Shown here one piece after another: positions 19,492 through 28,173 of a stretch of DNA of 64,000 nt (position 1 is its first letter; each line of letters starts with the position of its first letter). The position numbers and the translations under genes are program-made. The stretch comes from a virus. Below the pieces are notes generated by a model. That model was given only the letters and a program-made list of their open reading frames with translations. It was not told the origin of the DNA and did no database searches. The stretch lies in IMG/VR virus record IMGVR_UViG_3300027754_005989, positions 62,001 through 126,000 of that record; one strand, written 5' to 3'.

Positions 19492-21630
19492 TTAGAACAG
19501 CCTTTGGTTGCAGACTGTGATGGCGGGCACATAAGCGCCGTTTACAGCCGAGCAGATGCCCAGAGACTGTTGGATATTGGAGCATTGGTTATAGAAGAAC
19601 TTAGTCTTGGCGCATGTGCAGGAGTTTGTGCCAATTTTGCAAACCTTTCCAACGCTTGTTCCGCAACCCTTGTTGGAGCAGCTTTTGATGACTTCTGGGC
19701 TTACGAAGCTCTTGACGAAAGAGTTGGCAATCAGCTTCATGTAGGTTTCGGTGACTTCGGCCTCATTTTCTTTGGCGAAGACTAGAACATACAGTTCTTT
19801 TCTACCGCTGAGTCCTGTCAGAACATGAGTATCGCCATAACCGTCATCATCAACAGGATCTGGAACATTTTGGGTGATTCCAGCTTCGATGCCGTCAACG
19901 ATGATGAGTTGATTGACTGTGGGATCGCCACCTGCGGAGCTAGACTTGTAGAAAGCTGCGAATTCAAAGCCATTGACCTTAAATTCAAAGCTTCCTATCA
20001 AGCATTCTCCATTGCCATCCTGCTCGGTGCCGCCGTAGATGTTGAATTCATTAATTGTCATGTTGTTTGCTGCGAGGACAAACAGTCCGGGGAACATGTT
20101 GGTGAAGTAGCGACTGCCGTTACCGAAGTAGTCGTTGGCGTTTTTGATTCTACCATCGCTGGGCATATAGTAGTAGTTGTACTTGTCGCTAGCATAATCA
20201 TAGTACATGTAGCCAACGCTCGAATCGTCACACACGATTACATTGCTGTGAGTAAAAGGAATGCAATTTTCTTCATCCAAGCTGCCGCCATTAATTGTTG
20301 CATAAGTTTGAGTATAGTTGGTGTTGAAGTACATTCCAGAATCCCAGACATTACAGCCGTCAGCTACACCGACACGGTAGAAATTGTAGCGTATGGGTTG
20401 ACCAATCAGTCCACCGTTTGCGGTCAGTTTCATGCAACCATAAGAAATACTGTTGTTGCCGAAGTTGAAGTCGGTGGTGAGGACCTTACCACCATATTGG
20501 GTGAAGTATCCAGCCACAAAGACTGTGTCGTCAGACTTTACAGTCAGGGCCATAACACCGTCATTTGCTCCGATGTTTGATCCGAAGCTAACATCACGGC
20601 TTCCATCGCTATTCAGACGGACAAGTCTATTGCAGAGCTTTCCGTCCAGCGTGACGAAAAAACCACCGACAAGAATCTTGCCTGATGATTGCAGCGCAAC
20701 TGCTTGTACTCCCGCCCACCAGTCGCCATCAAATCCAGTTGTACCAAGGTTAAATGTTGCATCAAAGGTTCCATCATCTTCAAGTCTGCAAAGGCCGTTA
20801 TCGATATTTATAGTTTTGTAGGTACTCCATTCGCCACCAACAACTACTTTGCCGTCTTTTTGGATGGCGATACTGTAGACATCATTATCAAAGCCCGCTC
20901 CAACTGAGAAGCCGCCATCTTCTGTGCCGTTTGCATTTATTTTACAGATTCTGTTAGTAAAACTTCCACCAATAAAATACTCACCATCAGATGTTGGTGT
21001 GATGCACCATACACTATCGTAACCTACGGCATCTACATTGTCGGCAAAGCCTTCATCAAGAACTCCCAATCCATCTAATTTTGCAAGACCGGGGCTGCTA
21101 TATCCATCAAACTCGGCAAACTCACCTCCGACGATCACGGAGTCATCTATATCAACCGTAAGGGCATGGACATAATCATCGAAGCCACCGTTGTCGAAAT
21201 CTGTGTCATGGGTTCCATTTGTGGTCAGTCTAGCGATGTAATAAACAGATGTGGAATTAAGGTCTACAAAATTACCGCCAACGATTACTTTTCCCGAGGA
21301 CTGTAGGGCTAGAGCATAGATGGTGCCGTAGAATTTTGCAGATGTGTTGAAAGTGGTATCTGCGGTTCCATCAGCGTTGAATCTTTTGACTACTGAGTAA
21401 TTATCTTCTTCGCCGCCGTCGAAGAGACCTGAGTCACCAGCAACAAGGACCTTGCCATCGCTTTGAACTGTGATGCAGGTTGCGAATCCGATGTAGTCGA
21501 AATCAACTACAGTTCCCGGCATTTCAAAGTAATCGGGTTCATCTGTGAAATTGAAGCGACTGGACACTAAGCCTGCCACCTGCACACTTGAGGCGCTGGC
21601 TCCCAAGACAACTTGTTCTAACTGAGTCAT
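19492..21630 (-). CDS. Delta-60 repeat beta-propeller protein (712 aa)
   Basis: ATG 21630 has AAAGGAG 7 bases upstream and a late promoter box TATAAATA 24 bases before it. The first 400 residues are tandem delta-60-type repeats of about 50-55 residues: 'GFATCITVQSDGKVLVAGDS', 'TIYALALQSSGKVIVGGNF', 'DVYSIAIQKDGKVVVGGEW', 'GVQAVALQSSGKILVGGFF', 'GVMALTVKSDDTVFVAGYF', each with a following 'RLNxDGxxDxxF'. They should fold as a beta-propeller. Then an 'FKVNGFEFAAFYKSSSAGG' region and a Cys-rich tail ('CSNKGCGTSVGKVC'). No signal peptide. Probably a virion decoration or adhesion protein; delta-60 repeats are otherwise known from large bacterial surface proteins. Confidence 0.85.
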   Translation of the reverse strand: MTQLEQVVLGASASSVQVAGLVSSRFNFTDEPDYFEMPGTVVDFDYIGFATCITVQSDGKVLVAGDSGLFDGGEEDNYSVVKRFNADGTADTTFNTSAKFYGTIYALALQSSGKVIVGGNFVDLNSTSVYYIARLTTNGTHDTDFDNGGFDDYVHALTVDIDDSVIVGGEFAEFDGYSSPGLAKLDGLGVLDEGFADNVDAVGYDSVWCITPTSDGEYFIGGSFTNRICKINANGTEDGGFSVGAGFDNDVYSIAIQKDGKVVVGGEWSTYKTINIDNGLCRLEDDGTFDATFNLGTTGFDGDWWAGVQAVALQSSGKILVGGFFVTLDGKLCNRLVRLNSDGSRDVSFGSNIGANDGVMALTVKSDDTVFVAGYFTQYGGKVLTTDFNFGNNSISYGCMKLTANGGLIGQPIRYNFYRVGVADGCNVWDSGMYFNTNYTQTYATINGGSLDEENCIPFTHSNVIVCDDSSVGYMYYDYASDKYNYYYMPSDGRIKNANDYFGNGSRYFTNMFPGLFVLAANNMTINEFNIYGGTEQDGNGECLIGSFEFKVNGFEFAAFYKSSSAGGDPTVNQLIIVDGIEAGITQNVPDPVDDDGYGDTHVLTGLSGRKELYVLVFAKENEAEVTETYMKLIANSFVKSFVSPEVIKSCSNKGCGTSVGKVCKIGTNSCTCAKTKFFYNQCSNIQQSLGICSAVNGAYVPAITVCNQRLF

Positions 21631-21653
21631 GATTTTCTCCTTTACGGTTGTAT

Positions 21654-21661
21654 TATTTATA
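21654..21661 (-). promoter_or_regulatory. T4-type late promoter box TATAAATA
   Basis: Exact match to the T4 late consensus on the minus strand, 24 bases before ATG 21630. Confidence 0.65.
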
Positions 21662-21791
21662 CAAACTAGATACAAAAAGATATTTATATGGCAATAATTT
21701 TTAAATGGCAGACTGAACTATTTATGATTCATGCTTTTTCATTTGACACAAAAATTTTTCATGTTAGTCTATCTCTCGAAGGATGTGCGAA

Positions 21792-21932
21792 ATGAAAATC
21801 ACCAAAAGCCAGAAATTTAACGCCGTGTTATTTATTGTTTGGGTTGTATTTGTTTTATTTCTGACTCACAAGATGCGTGGACTCATGGAAGAAAACACCA
21901 GATTGCAGATTATATACAGTAAATACAAATAA
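21792..21932 (+). CDS. Small membrane protein (46 aa)
   Basis: ATG after AAGGATGTGCGAA. 'FNAVLFIVWVVFVLFL' is a clear transmembrane helix, followed by a basic/polar tail 'THKMRGLMEENTRLQIIYSK' that may form a short coiled coil. N-in/C-out cannot be decided. Seven bases before gene 21940, so cotranscribed. Could be a small holin-like or spanin-like protein, unproven. Confidence 0.65.
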   Translation: MKITKSQKFNAVLFIVWVVFVLFLTHKMRGLMEENTRLQIIYSKYK

Positions 21933-21939
21933 GGAAGCC

Positions 21940-22632
21940 ATGAATTTCAGGGAATTTTTAGAAACTGAAGAGATGTTGGGTGAGTTTACAGACCCGAGGG
22001 CTGAGGACATCAGCCAGATTGAGTTTGAGCCTGTAGCACCTGAATTTAAAAAAACCAAAAATCCTATGTTTTCTTATAAGTTTGAATTTGGTGGTAACAA
22101 ATTTTCGGTTATTTTTGAGGAAAGAAAGTTAGACTCCTACATGATGAAGCCATTTGAGATTGTAGGTTATGCCATTTCATTTTATGGACCCCAACAAACA
22201 AAATCCACAGGCATGGCTGGATCTAGTGCAGGAATGATTTATAAAAAATTGATGTTGGCAGTAAGAAAATGGCTTGAAACCCACAGGGTTGATTATCTAT
22301 CTTTCCGTGGAGAGGAGTCCAAGATGGACCTTGTCTATGATTCTTTTTACACGAGGTTTTTGCAACAAGATTTCATCAGAACATCAGCTAACACCTACAT
22401 GAAGAAGTCAGTTTTGCAGGAATTTTTGCAAAAGCATCCTAGTGCCAACCAGACGATTCAAAAGAACATTAAATATACTGAAAAAGAACAAGAGATTTAT
22501 CTGGCAAGCGTGCGTGAGAAGGCTGCTAGGGATCGCAAACTTGCTAGAAAGCCGAAAGATGTAAGTTCATTCGGTCAAAAAGTGACTGGTTTGCTACCAT
22601 CATTTGGTAGGGCAACACCTGAACCCGTTTAA
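21940..22632 (+). CDS. Tagged paralogue family member 2, GNAT-like core (230 aa)
   Basis: ATG after AAGGAAGCC. Tag 'MNFREFLETEEMLGEFTDPR' then 'AEDIS'; the 'EFTDPxxADIS' stretch is also present in member 3 (23743). Core: 'YAISFYGPQQTKSTGMAGSS', 'IYKKLMLAVRKWLETHRVDY', 'LSFRGEESKMDLVYDSFYTR'. The C-terminal 60 residues are basic and helical. The three paralogues interleave with glf (22645), which hints at recent duplications of this family within the locus. Activity unknown. Confidence 0.8.
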   Translation: MNFREFLETEEMLGEFTDPRAEDISQIEFEPVAPEFKKTKNPMFSYKFEFGGNKFSVIFEERKLDSYMMKPFEIVGYAISFYGPQQTKSTGMAGSSAGMIYKKLMLAVRKWLETHRVDYLSFRGEESKMDLVYDSFYTRFLQQDFIRTSANTYMKKSVLQEFLQKHPSANQTIQKNIKYTEKEQEIYLASVREKAARDRKLARKPKDVSSFGQKVTGLLPSFGRATPEPV

Positions 22633-22644
22633 CTATATTAACCT

Positions 22645-23739
22645 ATGCATTATCTCATCGTTGGCACAGGTTTTTATGGCAGCGTTATTGCCCGTCAACT
22701 TGCAGAGCAAGGTGACAAAGTCACGATCATAGACAAAAGAAACCACATCGGTGGCAACTGTTACACCGAAGTGATTGATGGCATACCGGTCCACAAGTAT
22801 GGACCTCATGCTTTTCACACCAATTCTGAGCGTGTCTGGGAATTTTGCAACAAGTTTGTTGAATTCAATGGATTTCGCTTGCAGGTCAAAGTTGACTACA
22901 AGGGCAAGATATATTCTTTTCCTGTAAACATGATGACTTTGAGTCAACTTTACGGTATCACTCGTCCTTCAGAGGCGAAAAAGGCACTTGCTTCATCAAG
23001 AGTGAAGGTGAGGAATGTAAAAACATTTGAAGATCATTGTTTAAACACAATAGGGCGAGAGCTTTACGAGATTTTCTTTTATGGTTACACTCACAAGCAA
23101 TGGAACATGCATCCTAATCTCTTGGGAGCATCGGTAGCCAAGCGTATTCCTGTGCGATTGGAGTACAATGATTATTATTTTACGGACAAGTATCAAGGAA
23201 TTCCAATTGGAGGTTATACTCGGCTTTTTGAGAACATGCTTGATCATAAGAACATCAAGGTTTTGTTGGATGTTGATTTTTTTGAAAATCGTAAGGACTT
23301 TGAGCGCAAGTTCAAGAAAATAATTTACAGCGGAAAGATTGACGAGCTTTTGGAATACAAGCATGGAATGTTGGCTTACAGAAGTTTGAAATTTGATTTC
23401 AAAAAAGTTAGTGGTACTTATCAGGGCAATTCGATCATTAATTATACGGAATACAAAGTTCCTCATACTAGAATCGTGGAGCACAAATACTTTAGTGGGA
23501 TTGAAAACGGTAAGTCTGTGATTTCTATTGAGTATCCAGATGATTACTCCTTGGGCAAGACACCGTTTTATCCTATTCCGGCAGAGGAGAATCAAAAGTT
23601 ATATCAGAAGTACAGGGATGAGATTTTGGGGCAGGACAAGTATTTGATTGGTGGCAGGTTGGGTCGATACCAATATTTGAATATGGATCAAGTAATTGGG
23701 ATGGCTTTGATTGATTTTGATTCAAAATTGGCTAAATAA
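22645..23739 (+). CDS. glf: UDP-galactopyranose mutase (364 aa)
   Basis: Flavoenzyme that converts UDP-galactopyranose to UDP-galactofuranose in the cytoplasm. N-terminal Rossmann fold with GxGxxG ('IVGTGFYGSVIARQLAEQG'), the acidic end of beta-2 ('VTIIDKRNHIGGNCYTE') and 'HKYGPHAFHTNSERVWEF' are hallmarks of GLF. 'FFYGYTHKQWN' and 'RIPVRLEYNDYYFTD' are the substrate-binding segments, and 'IGGRLGRYQYLNMDQVIG' the C-terminal FAD site. Length is standard. Implies galactofuranose use by the phage: with the GTs at 15717, 30304 and 33704 it may decorate virion proteins or remodel the host envelope. Confidence 0.96.
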   Translation: MHYLIVGTGFYGSVIARQLAEQGDKVTIIDKRNHIGGNCYTEVIDGIPVHKYGPHAFHTNSERVWEFCNKFVEFNGFRLQVKVDYKGKIYSFPVNMMTLSQLYGITRPSEAKKALASSRVKVRNVKTFEDHCLNTIGRELYEIFFYGYTHKQWNMHPNLLGASVAKRIPVRLEYNDYYFTDKYQGIPIGGYTRLFENMLDHKNIKVLLDVDFFENRKDFERKFKKIIYSGKIDELLEYKHGMLAYRSLKFDFKKVSGTYQGNSIINYTEYKVPHTRIVEHKYFSGIENGKSVISIEYPDDYSLGKTPFYPIPAEENQKLYQKYRDEILGQDKYLIGGRLGRYQYLNMDQVIGMALIDFDSKLAK

Positions 23740-23742
23740 TGC

Positions 23743-24354
23743 ATGATTACATTTCAAGAATATATGCAAATTGTCGAATTCACCGATCCATCACAAGCTG
23801 ACATAAGTGATATTAATCTTATCAAGCAAGAATGGGGATATTATTACGATTGGATTTACAACAACAACAAATACAGCGTTGGTCTTGAAAAAATACAAGA
23901 CCCCAACCCGTCTTGGCTAGGATTACCGGATGGAAGCGAGATTGAAGCGAATGGTTATATTGTGGAATTTGTGGGTCCCAAGGGAACAAGACCTACTGAT
24001 TTATCTGGAGGTACAAGTCTTGTAATTTATAAGCAAATGATGTTGGTAATTAGAAAGCTTATTGAAACCGAACATGTTGATTACTTGGCTTTTTCGGGCC
24101 AGACTGGAAAGATGGATCGACTTTATGACAGGTTTGTAAAGACATTTCTTGGAGATCGATATACTTGGTATAATTATCAAATTTTGATGAATAATACATT
24201 CCTTGATCAGATAGCGCTTAAGCATCCTTCTAGTGCAAACTCGGTTGCAGAAAAGTTGTCACAAACAAAAAAAATAAGGCAACAAAATTTGATGTTTCAA
24301 AAACAACAAGACGACAAATCAAGAATCCAAAAAAGAACTAGTTTTGCCGTATAG
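23743..24354 (+). CDS. Tagged paralogue family member 3, GNAT-like core (203 aa)
   Basis: ATG 3 bases after the glf stop. Tag 'MITFQEYMQIVEFTDPSQAD' then 'IS'. Core: 'YIVEFVGPKGTRPTDLSGGT', 'VIYKQMMLVIRKLIETEHVD', 'LAFSGQTGKMDRLYDRFVKT'. Shortest of the three paralogues, lacking extra C-terminal domains; basic Lys/Gln-rich tail. See gene 18240 for the fold argument. Confidence 0.8.
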   Translation: MITFQEYMQIVEFTDPSQADISDINLIKQEWGYYYDWIYNNNKYSVGLEKIQDPNPSWLGLPDGSEIEANGYIVEFVGPKGTRPTDLSGGTSLVIYKQMMLVIRKLIETEHVDYLAFSGQTGKMDRLYDRFVKTFLGDRYTWYNYQILMNNTFLDQIALKHPSSANSVAEKLSQTKKIRQQNLMFQKQQDDKSRIQKRTSFAV

Positions 24355-24364
24355 AAGAAACCAA

Positions 24365-25630
24365 CTATTTAGCAAATCTTTCAGCAGCTTTCATGCTTGC
24401 TGCTGTTTGAGCAGTACCTTGTTGAGCTTGTTTCAAATATCTGTCTATCTCTGGGTCAGGATTGCTCCAAACGCCACTTGTGTCTGGTGGTTTTGGTTCT
24501 GTAAATCTTTTCAGGCGTTCCCAATTAGGTGAATCTGGGACATCTTTACTTGCAAATTGCTTGATAAGATTTTTGATAGTATCTGGGTCTACCTCATCGC
24601 CTTTGGCTGCTCGAGCTTGAGCAAGTTTATATTGTAGTTTTTCATAGGGGCTCATGGCAGCGTATTTGGCTTCTGCATTATAACCCTCAATGTCTTTCAA
24701 CAAATCATCAGTACCGCTTGGAGGTTGTGGAGCACGCATCCTAGCCCTAAAAGATTCCATGTCTTTGTTGATTAGCGTGGAACCACTATGCTTCATCTGG
24801 TCGGCAGTAGTTGTGTTGTCACCAAATTCACCACCGGATGCATTTCCACCCTCGAAGTCACCAGATCCTGCTTCAGGTTGAATCTGTTGTTGAACATGTG
24901 ACAAATCGTTGCTGGTTGGTAGTAGACCTTTGATTTTGTCTCCGACTTCGTTGACTAAATCCTTGGAAATCTTGCCAACGATTCCACCAGTAGCTGCTGC
25001 CAGTCCGATGGTGAGGGCGATTTTGGTTATTTCACGGGGATTTTGCGTGATATAATTTTTTAACTCCTTCATTCTGCTGGCAACTGTCTTGTAAACATTC
25101 TTGACAAGCGAGGACACAGCGCCGCCTATGGCACCAATTCCATAGCCTGTTTTTTTAGCAAGATATTCACCCCAACCTTCTTTCTCTTCTTCGGTCATCA
25201 ACCATTCACGGAAAGAGAATGATTCAGGCTGTAGTTCTGGTTTTTGCTTGCCAGCCACGGCATCAAAAGCCTTGTCAACTCCGTAGCCTACAACAGCAGA
25301 AAGTCCTTTGGTGTAATATTTTCTGGCAAAATACATGAGGGCAGACATGGGGATTGCTGCTGCTCCACCTGTGAGTCCCGCTGCTGTCAAGGTGATTGCC
25401 AGAATGGGGGAAATTCCTGTTTTATCTTGCATGAATTGTGCAAAATCTTTGCTTTTATTCAAAGCTTGTTTCGCAAGGTCGGCATATTTTGCGTATACTG
25501 CATCTTCTTTATCGGTTTGAGTGCTATAACCAGACTTTACTCCTCCTACAAAACTTTGATAGACGGACTCTTCAAATTTAAGAAAAGTCTCATCAGCAGG
25601 ATGCATTTTTTCAAAAGAATAAGAAATCAT
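24365..25630 (-). CDS. Membrane protein with internal 'FREWL' tag (421 aa)
   Basis: ATG 25630, 6 bases after the upstream stop, with a weak ribosome site. Two hydrophobic blocks: 'ISPILAITLTAAGLTGGAAA' with 'IPMSALMYFA' (about 73-102) and 'ITKIALTIGLAAATGGIVG' (about 205-225). Between them, residues 139-149 read 'FSFREWLMTEEE', almost the N-terminal tag of gene 21940, placed internally. The C-terminal 170 residues are polar, disordered-looking, Gly/Gln/Pro-rich. May be a processed head or membrane protein. Unknown function. Confidence 0.75.
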   Translation of the reverse strand: MISYSFEKMHPADETFLKFEESVYQSFVGGVKSGYSTQTDKEDAVYAKYADLAKQALNKSKDFAQFMQDKTGISPILAITLTAAGLTGGAAAIPMSALMYFARKYYTKGLSAVVGYGVDKAFDAVAGKQKPELQPESFSFREWLMTEEEKEGWGEYLAKKTGYGIGAIGGAVSSLVKNVYKTVASRMKELKNYITQNPREITKIALTIGLAAATGGIVGKISKDLVNEVGDKIKGLLPTSNDLSHVQQQIQPEAGSGDFEGGNASGGEFGDNTTTADQMKHSGSTLINKDMESFRARMRAPQPPSGTDDLLKDIEGYNAEAKYAAMSPYEKLQYKLAQARAAKGDEVDPDTIKNLIKQFASKDVPDSPNWERLKRFTEPKPPDTSGVWSNPDPEIDRYLKQAQQGTAQTAASMKAAERFAK

Positions 25631-25635
25631 AATAG

Positions 25636-25899
25636 TTATTTCTTTTTTCCCATGATCCAATTGTAGACTTCCTCGACATCATCACGGCTGGTGGAGATGT
25701 GATCGTTGGCCCAATCGTGGCCATCTGCAAGCATCTTGTCGATCTTGTGAGGGTCCATAGCCAAGAGTTTTTCGACTCTGTCTTTGATGTTTTTCAGGTT
25801 ATTGAAAAACATGTAGTGTTTAATTTCGTCTTCGGCTTCTGCGTAGAGTTGTTGCTCATTAAGAACGCCGGAAAGAAACAGAAAATACTTGTGGTCCAT
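25636..25899 (-). CDS. 'LSGVLNE'-tagged protein 2 (87 aa)
   Basis: ATG after GTGAGGATTTAAAC on the minus strand, with late box CATAAATA 23 bases upstream. 'MDHKYFLFLSGVLNEQQLYA' carries the same tag as 17828 and 25982. The remainder is helical and charged ('LKNIKDRVEKLLAMDPHKID', 'DDVEEVYNWIMGKKK'). Immediately precedes and is probably cotranscribed with gene 24365. Confidence 0.8.
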   Translation of the reverse strand: MDHKYFLFLSGVLNEQQLYAEAEDEIKHYMFFNNLKNIKDRVEKLLAMDPHKIDKMLADGHDWANDHISTSRDDVEEVYNWIMGKKK

Positions 25900-25921
25900 G
25901 TTAAATCCTCACTATAATTAT

Positions 25922-25929
25922 TATTTATG
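25922..25929 (-). promoter_or_regulatory. T4-type late promoter box CATAAATA
   Basis: On the minus strand 23 bases before ATG 25899; back to back with a plus-strand box at 25951. Confidence 0.55.
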
Positions 25930-25950
25930 TATAAAAATTACATAAATTAA

Positions 25951-25958
25951 GATAAATA
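25951..25958 (+). promoter_or_regulatory. T4-type late promoter box GATAAATA
   Basis: 24 bases before ATG 25982. Forms a divergent pair with the minus-strand box at 25922. Confidence 0.55.
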
Positions 25959-25981
25959 AAGAAAGTCTTGGAGAATAAAAT

Positions 25982-26371
25982 ATGAAATACGATATGAATT
26001 ACATTCAGTTTTTGTCCGGGGTCATTTCCGAGGAGGAGTTCAGGGGTGAGCCTGTCAATGAACTTTTCGGCTTCGGCAAATCTGATGCTGTGGCTGAAAC
26101 AGATCCCCTGACTACTCTTCAAATTACAAGTTTCTTGAAGGCAGAAGTTACAAAGCTTTCTAAGTTTGTGGAGCCAGATCAGATTGATAAACTGAATGCT
26201 CTCCATCATGACACAATGGCTTTGACAAAGGACATTGAGGATGTCATGGGTCGTATTAATGACCTCAAGTATCCTCGAAGGACTTATGCTTCAAGTGGCT
26301 CCAGCAGCAGATTGGGGGTGGGAAGGTTAAGCGCATCTCCCAGAGGACTTTCTGGATTTGGTGGCGTTTAA
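25982..26371 (+). CDS. 'LSGVISE'-tagged protein 3 (129 aa)
   Basis: ATG after CTTGGAGAATAAAAT. 'MKYDMNYIQFLSGVISEEEF' is the clearest version of the tag. Middle part: 'LTTLQITSFLKAEVTKLSKF', helical; C-terminus 'TYASSGSSSRLGVGRLSASP' is Ser/Gly/Arg-rich and probably disordered, which would suit DNA-contact inside a capsid. Followed by a strong terminator. Confidence 0.8.
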   Translation: MKYDMNYIQFLSGVISEEEFRGEPVNELFGFGKSDAVAETDPLTTLQITSFLKAEVTKLSKFVEPDQIDKLNALHHDTMALTKDIEDVMGRINDLKYPRRTYASSGSSSRLGVGRLSASPRGLSGFGGV

Positions 26372-26391
26372 TTTCAAAGATACTTAAAAAA

Positions 26392-26422
26392 GCCCCGGCA
26401 ATTTTTGGCCGGGGCTTTTTTT
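26392..26422 (+). terminator. Rho-independent terminator
   Basis: GCCCCGGC pairs with GCCGGGGC across AATTTTTG, followed by seven or eight T; preceded by A6, so usable in both directions. Confidence 0.93.
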
Positions 26423-26470
26423 TGAGCCATATATGTTCAAAAAAGCATCTTGTATTTCAAGGAGGAAATT

Positions 26471-26671
26471 ATGTTGGAACTTATATTACCAGTTTTGCTG
26501 GCTACTATGTTAGTTGTTATATTTTTGGTGATTGTTGGTTATTTATTCTTAAAAAAAGACAAAACTCAAAACAATCACGATGATTACATAAGGATGTTGC
26601 GTTTTCAAAGCAAATATCAGAGGCATATTGAGAAGAAAAAAATGACGAGGAAAGATGATTCTGGGTTTTAA
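26471..26671 (+). CDS. Small membrane protein (66 aa)
   Basis: ATG after AAGGAGGAAATT. 'MLELILPVLLATMLVVIFLV' and 'IVGYLFLKK' make one long transmembrane helix at the N-terminus; the rest is basic ('IRMLRFQSKYQRHIEKKKM'). N-out/C-in by the positive-inside rule. Holin-like in size but with only one clear helix; function unknown. Confidence 0.75.
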   Translation: MLELILPVLLATMLVVIFLVIVGYLFLKKDKTQNNHDDYIRMLRFQSKYQRHIEKKKMTRKDDSGF

Positions 26672-26702
26672 ATCTTTTGTTGATACAAAATAATCATATC
26701 GA

Positions 26703-26709
26703 CTAAATA
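26703..26709 (+). promoter_or_regulatory. Late-type box CTAAATA
   Basis: Lies 37 bases before the possible small gene 26740 and 128 bases before gene 26837; partial match to the T4 late consensus. Confidence 0.35.
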
Positions 26710-26739
26710 AACATATTGTTATTGGAACTGGAGCGATGA

Positions 26740-26823
26740 TTGCGGAAGTCTGTGCATTTGATGCTAGATAAACAATCAGATGTGAATAAAGAATATGAAG
26801 ATTTTTTAAAAAAACGATCTTAA
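26740..26823 (+). CDS. Possible 27-residue protein, TTG start
   Basis: A TTG with GGAG 6 bases upstream opens a short frame ending 'LDKQSDVNKEYEDFLKKRS'. It lies between a late-type box and gene 26837. Only spacing and ribosome site support it. Confidence 0.3.
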   Translation: MRKSVHLMLDKQSDVNKEYEDFLKKRS

Positions 26824-26836
26824 TTAGGAGAAAATT

Positions 26837-27544
26837 ATGATATCTTTTGAAGACTGGCGTTCTCTATCGCAATATCGACTTCAATTAGAAGGATCGTTTA
26901 CTGCTTTGCTTGAGGCTATGGAAGACGAGCGTGAAACAACTGTTTTAAAAACACTCAAGTCATGGGCATCGAGTTTTTTGAATAAGGTAAAAGGATATAC
27001 AACGAAAATTCCCGATGATAAAAGACTTGATATTGAAGTCGATAAGTTGTTGGGTCAACTGCGTGACAAGTTTTCTCAGTATTCCAAAGAAGACTACGAC
27101 CAGAGCTTGATTGGAAATTTTGATTTCTTCAAGAACATAAAAGCACAACCTGTTGCAGAATCACTTGGATTTCTTGGCAACGCTTTTTTTAAAGGTGTTG
27201 TGATGGTTTTGAAATGGATGTTCATCAGTCTTGCAGACTTGGTAAATGCGAGTCTCAACATGCTCAGGCATTCCTTGACCGGAGAGGGCTTTTTAAAGAT
27301 TTGTGTGTTTTGGGTTGCTCCAGCTATACTTATATCGCCAGTTATGGGATTGCAGGCGATTTATGGCATCAGCAATTGGTTCGGACTTGTTCCATTCATC
27401 GGATGGTTCGTGTGGCATGTGTTTGTTAAGCCTGCGCTTTTTAAATTAAGCGGTGCCAAGCGTGTTTCCTTAGGCAGGATGGACCCTGACGATGAGGATT
27501 CGACCACGGTACTTGGAGGTTGGACTAGACCTAAGATGGCCTAG
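26837..27544 (+). CDS. Tagged membrane protein (235 aa)
   Basis: ATG after AATTAGGAGAAAATT. N-terminus 'MISFEDWRSLSQYRLQLEGS' belongs to the FxE/D[FYW]-type tag class, followed by a second acidic helix 'FTALLEAMEDE'. The second half has three or four hydrophobic stretches: 'FFKGVVMVLKWMFISLADLV', 'ICVFWVAPAILISPVMGLQA', 'WFGLVPFIGWFVWHVFVKPA'. Polar C-terminus. Same overall plan as genes 13834 and 24365. Its stop overlaps that of the leftward gene 27541. Confidence 0.8.
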   Translation: MISFEDWRSLSQYRLQLEGSFTALLEAMEDERETTVLKTLKSWASSFLNKVKGYTTKIPDDKRLDIEVDKLLGQLRDKFSQYSKEDYDQSLIGNFDFFKNIKAQPVAESLGFLGNAFFKGVVMVLKWMFISLADLVNASLNMLRHSLTGEGFLKICVFWVAPAILISPVMGLQAIYGISNWFGLVPFIGWFVWHVFVKPALFKLSGAKRVSLGRMDPDDEDSTTVLGGWTRPKMA

Positions 27545-28173
27545 TCCTCAATAAGATCTGCAATTATCTTGTTGGGTAGTTCTAGAACTATGTCTGCAAG
27601 TTTTTGCAGGTCTATTCGATTGTTGTATGGACTATCAAAATAGGATCTGTGTGCTGAGTTTGCAACCATTAATTCATTATCTTCTAACATGACTGCTCCA
27701 AAACAGGCATGAGCACAACTGATATTTTCATGTTCTGGTGGGATGTTCTCATCACCCATTTGGGACATGAGTTCATTTTGTATTTTTTCTGCCGTTTCTT
27801 TGTTTGTGTCAATTCCCCGAAGGTAACTGATAGCCCATTTTTTGAAGATGGGATTTTGAATGATTTGCAAACAGCAAAGAATGGCAAATGTTACTCTGTG
27901 GCTTCTTGTAATTGGTGGTTGTAGTGCGATTTTGGTTGTGGTGAGTTTGGTTGTCTCGAAATAGAATCCAATTTTTTTTGGATTTTCAGGAACTGCTTCC
28001 CATATTTTGGGTTTTTGAATTCCTTCATAGGCTGGATGCATAAATAAAGCAGTCGGGATGTGATCATAAACGGAAAAGGGAAAGTTGGGATTGGTTTCTT
28101 CGTGTGTGATATCGGTTCCCCACTCGACACCTCTTTCGGTCATGTCATTGCAATCAGTAACAAGGTAATACAT
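27541..28173 (-). CDS. Hypothetical protein (210 aa)
   Basis: I choose ATG 28173 (AAGGGATGATTCTC upstream). 'MYYLVTDCNDMTERGVEWGT' and 'NISCAHACFGAVMLEDNELM' are the most distinctive stretches; the latter, with Cys, His and Cys, might be catalytic or metal-binding, but I do not recognise a family. Its start codon overlaps by two bases the start codon of the rightward C39-like gene (shared CATG). Confidence 0.72.
   Translation of the reverse strand: MYYLVTDCNDMTERGVEWGTDITHEETNPNFPFSVYDHIPTALFMHPAYEGIQKPKIWEAVPENPKKIGFYFETTKLTTTKIALQPPITRSHRVTFAILCCLQIIQNPIFKKWAISYLRGIDTNKETAEKIQNELMSQMGDENIPPEHENISCAHACFGAVMLEDNELMVANSAHRSYFDSPYNNRIDLQKLADIVLELPNKIIADLIED

Noticed and set aside
19825-20580. 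251-codon plus-strand frame opposite the delta-60 gene
   Set aside because: It is the antisense shadow of a repetitive, well-supported gene with a late promoter and ribosome site; its translation has no protein-like pattern.
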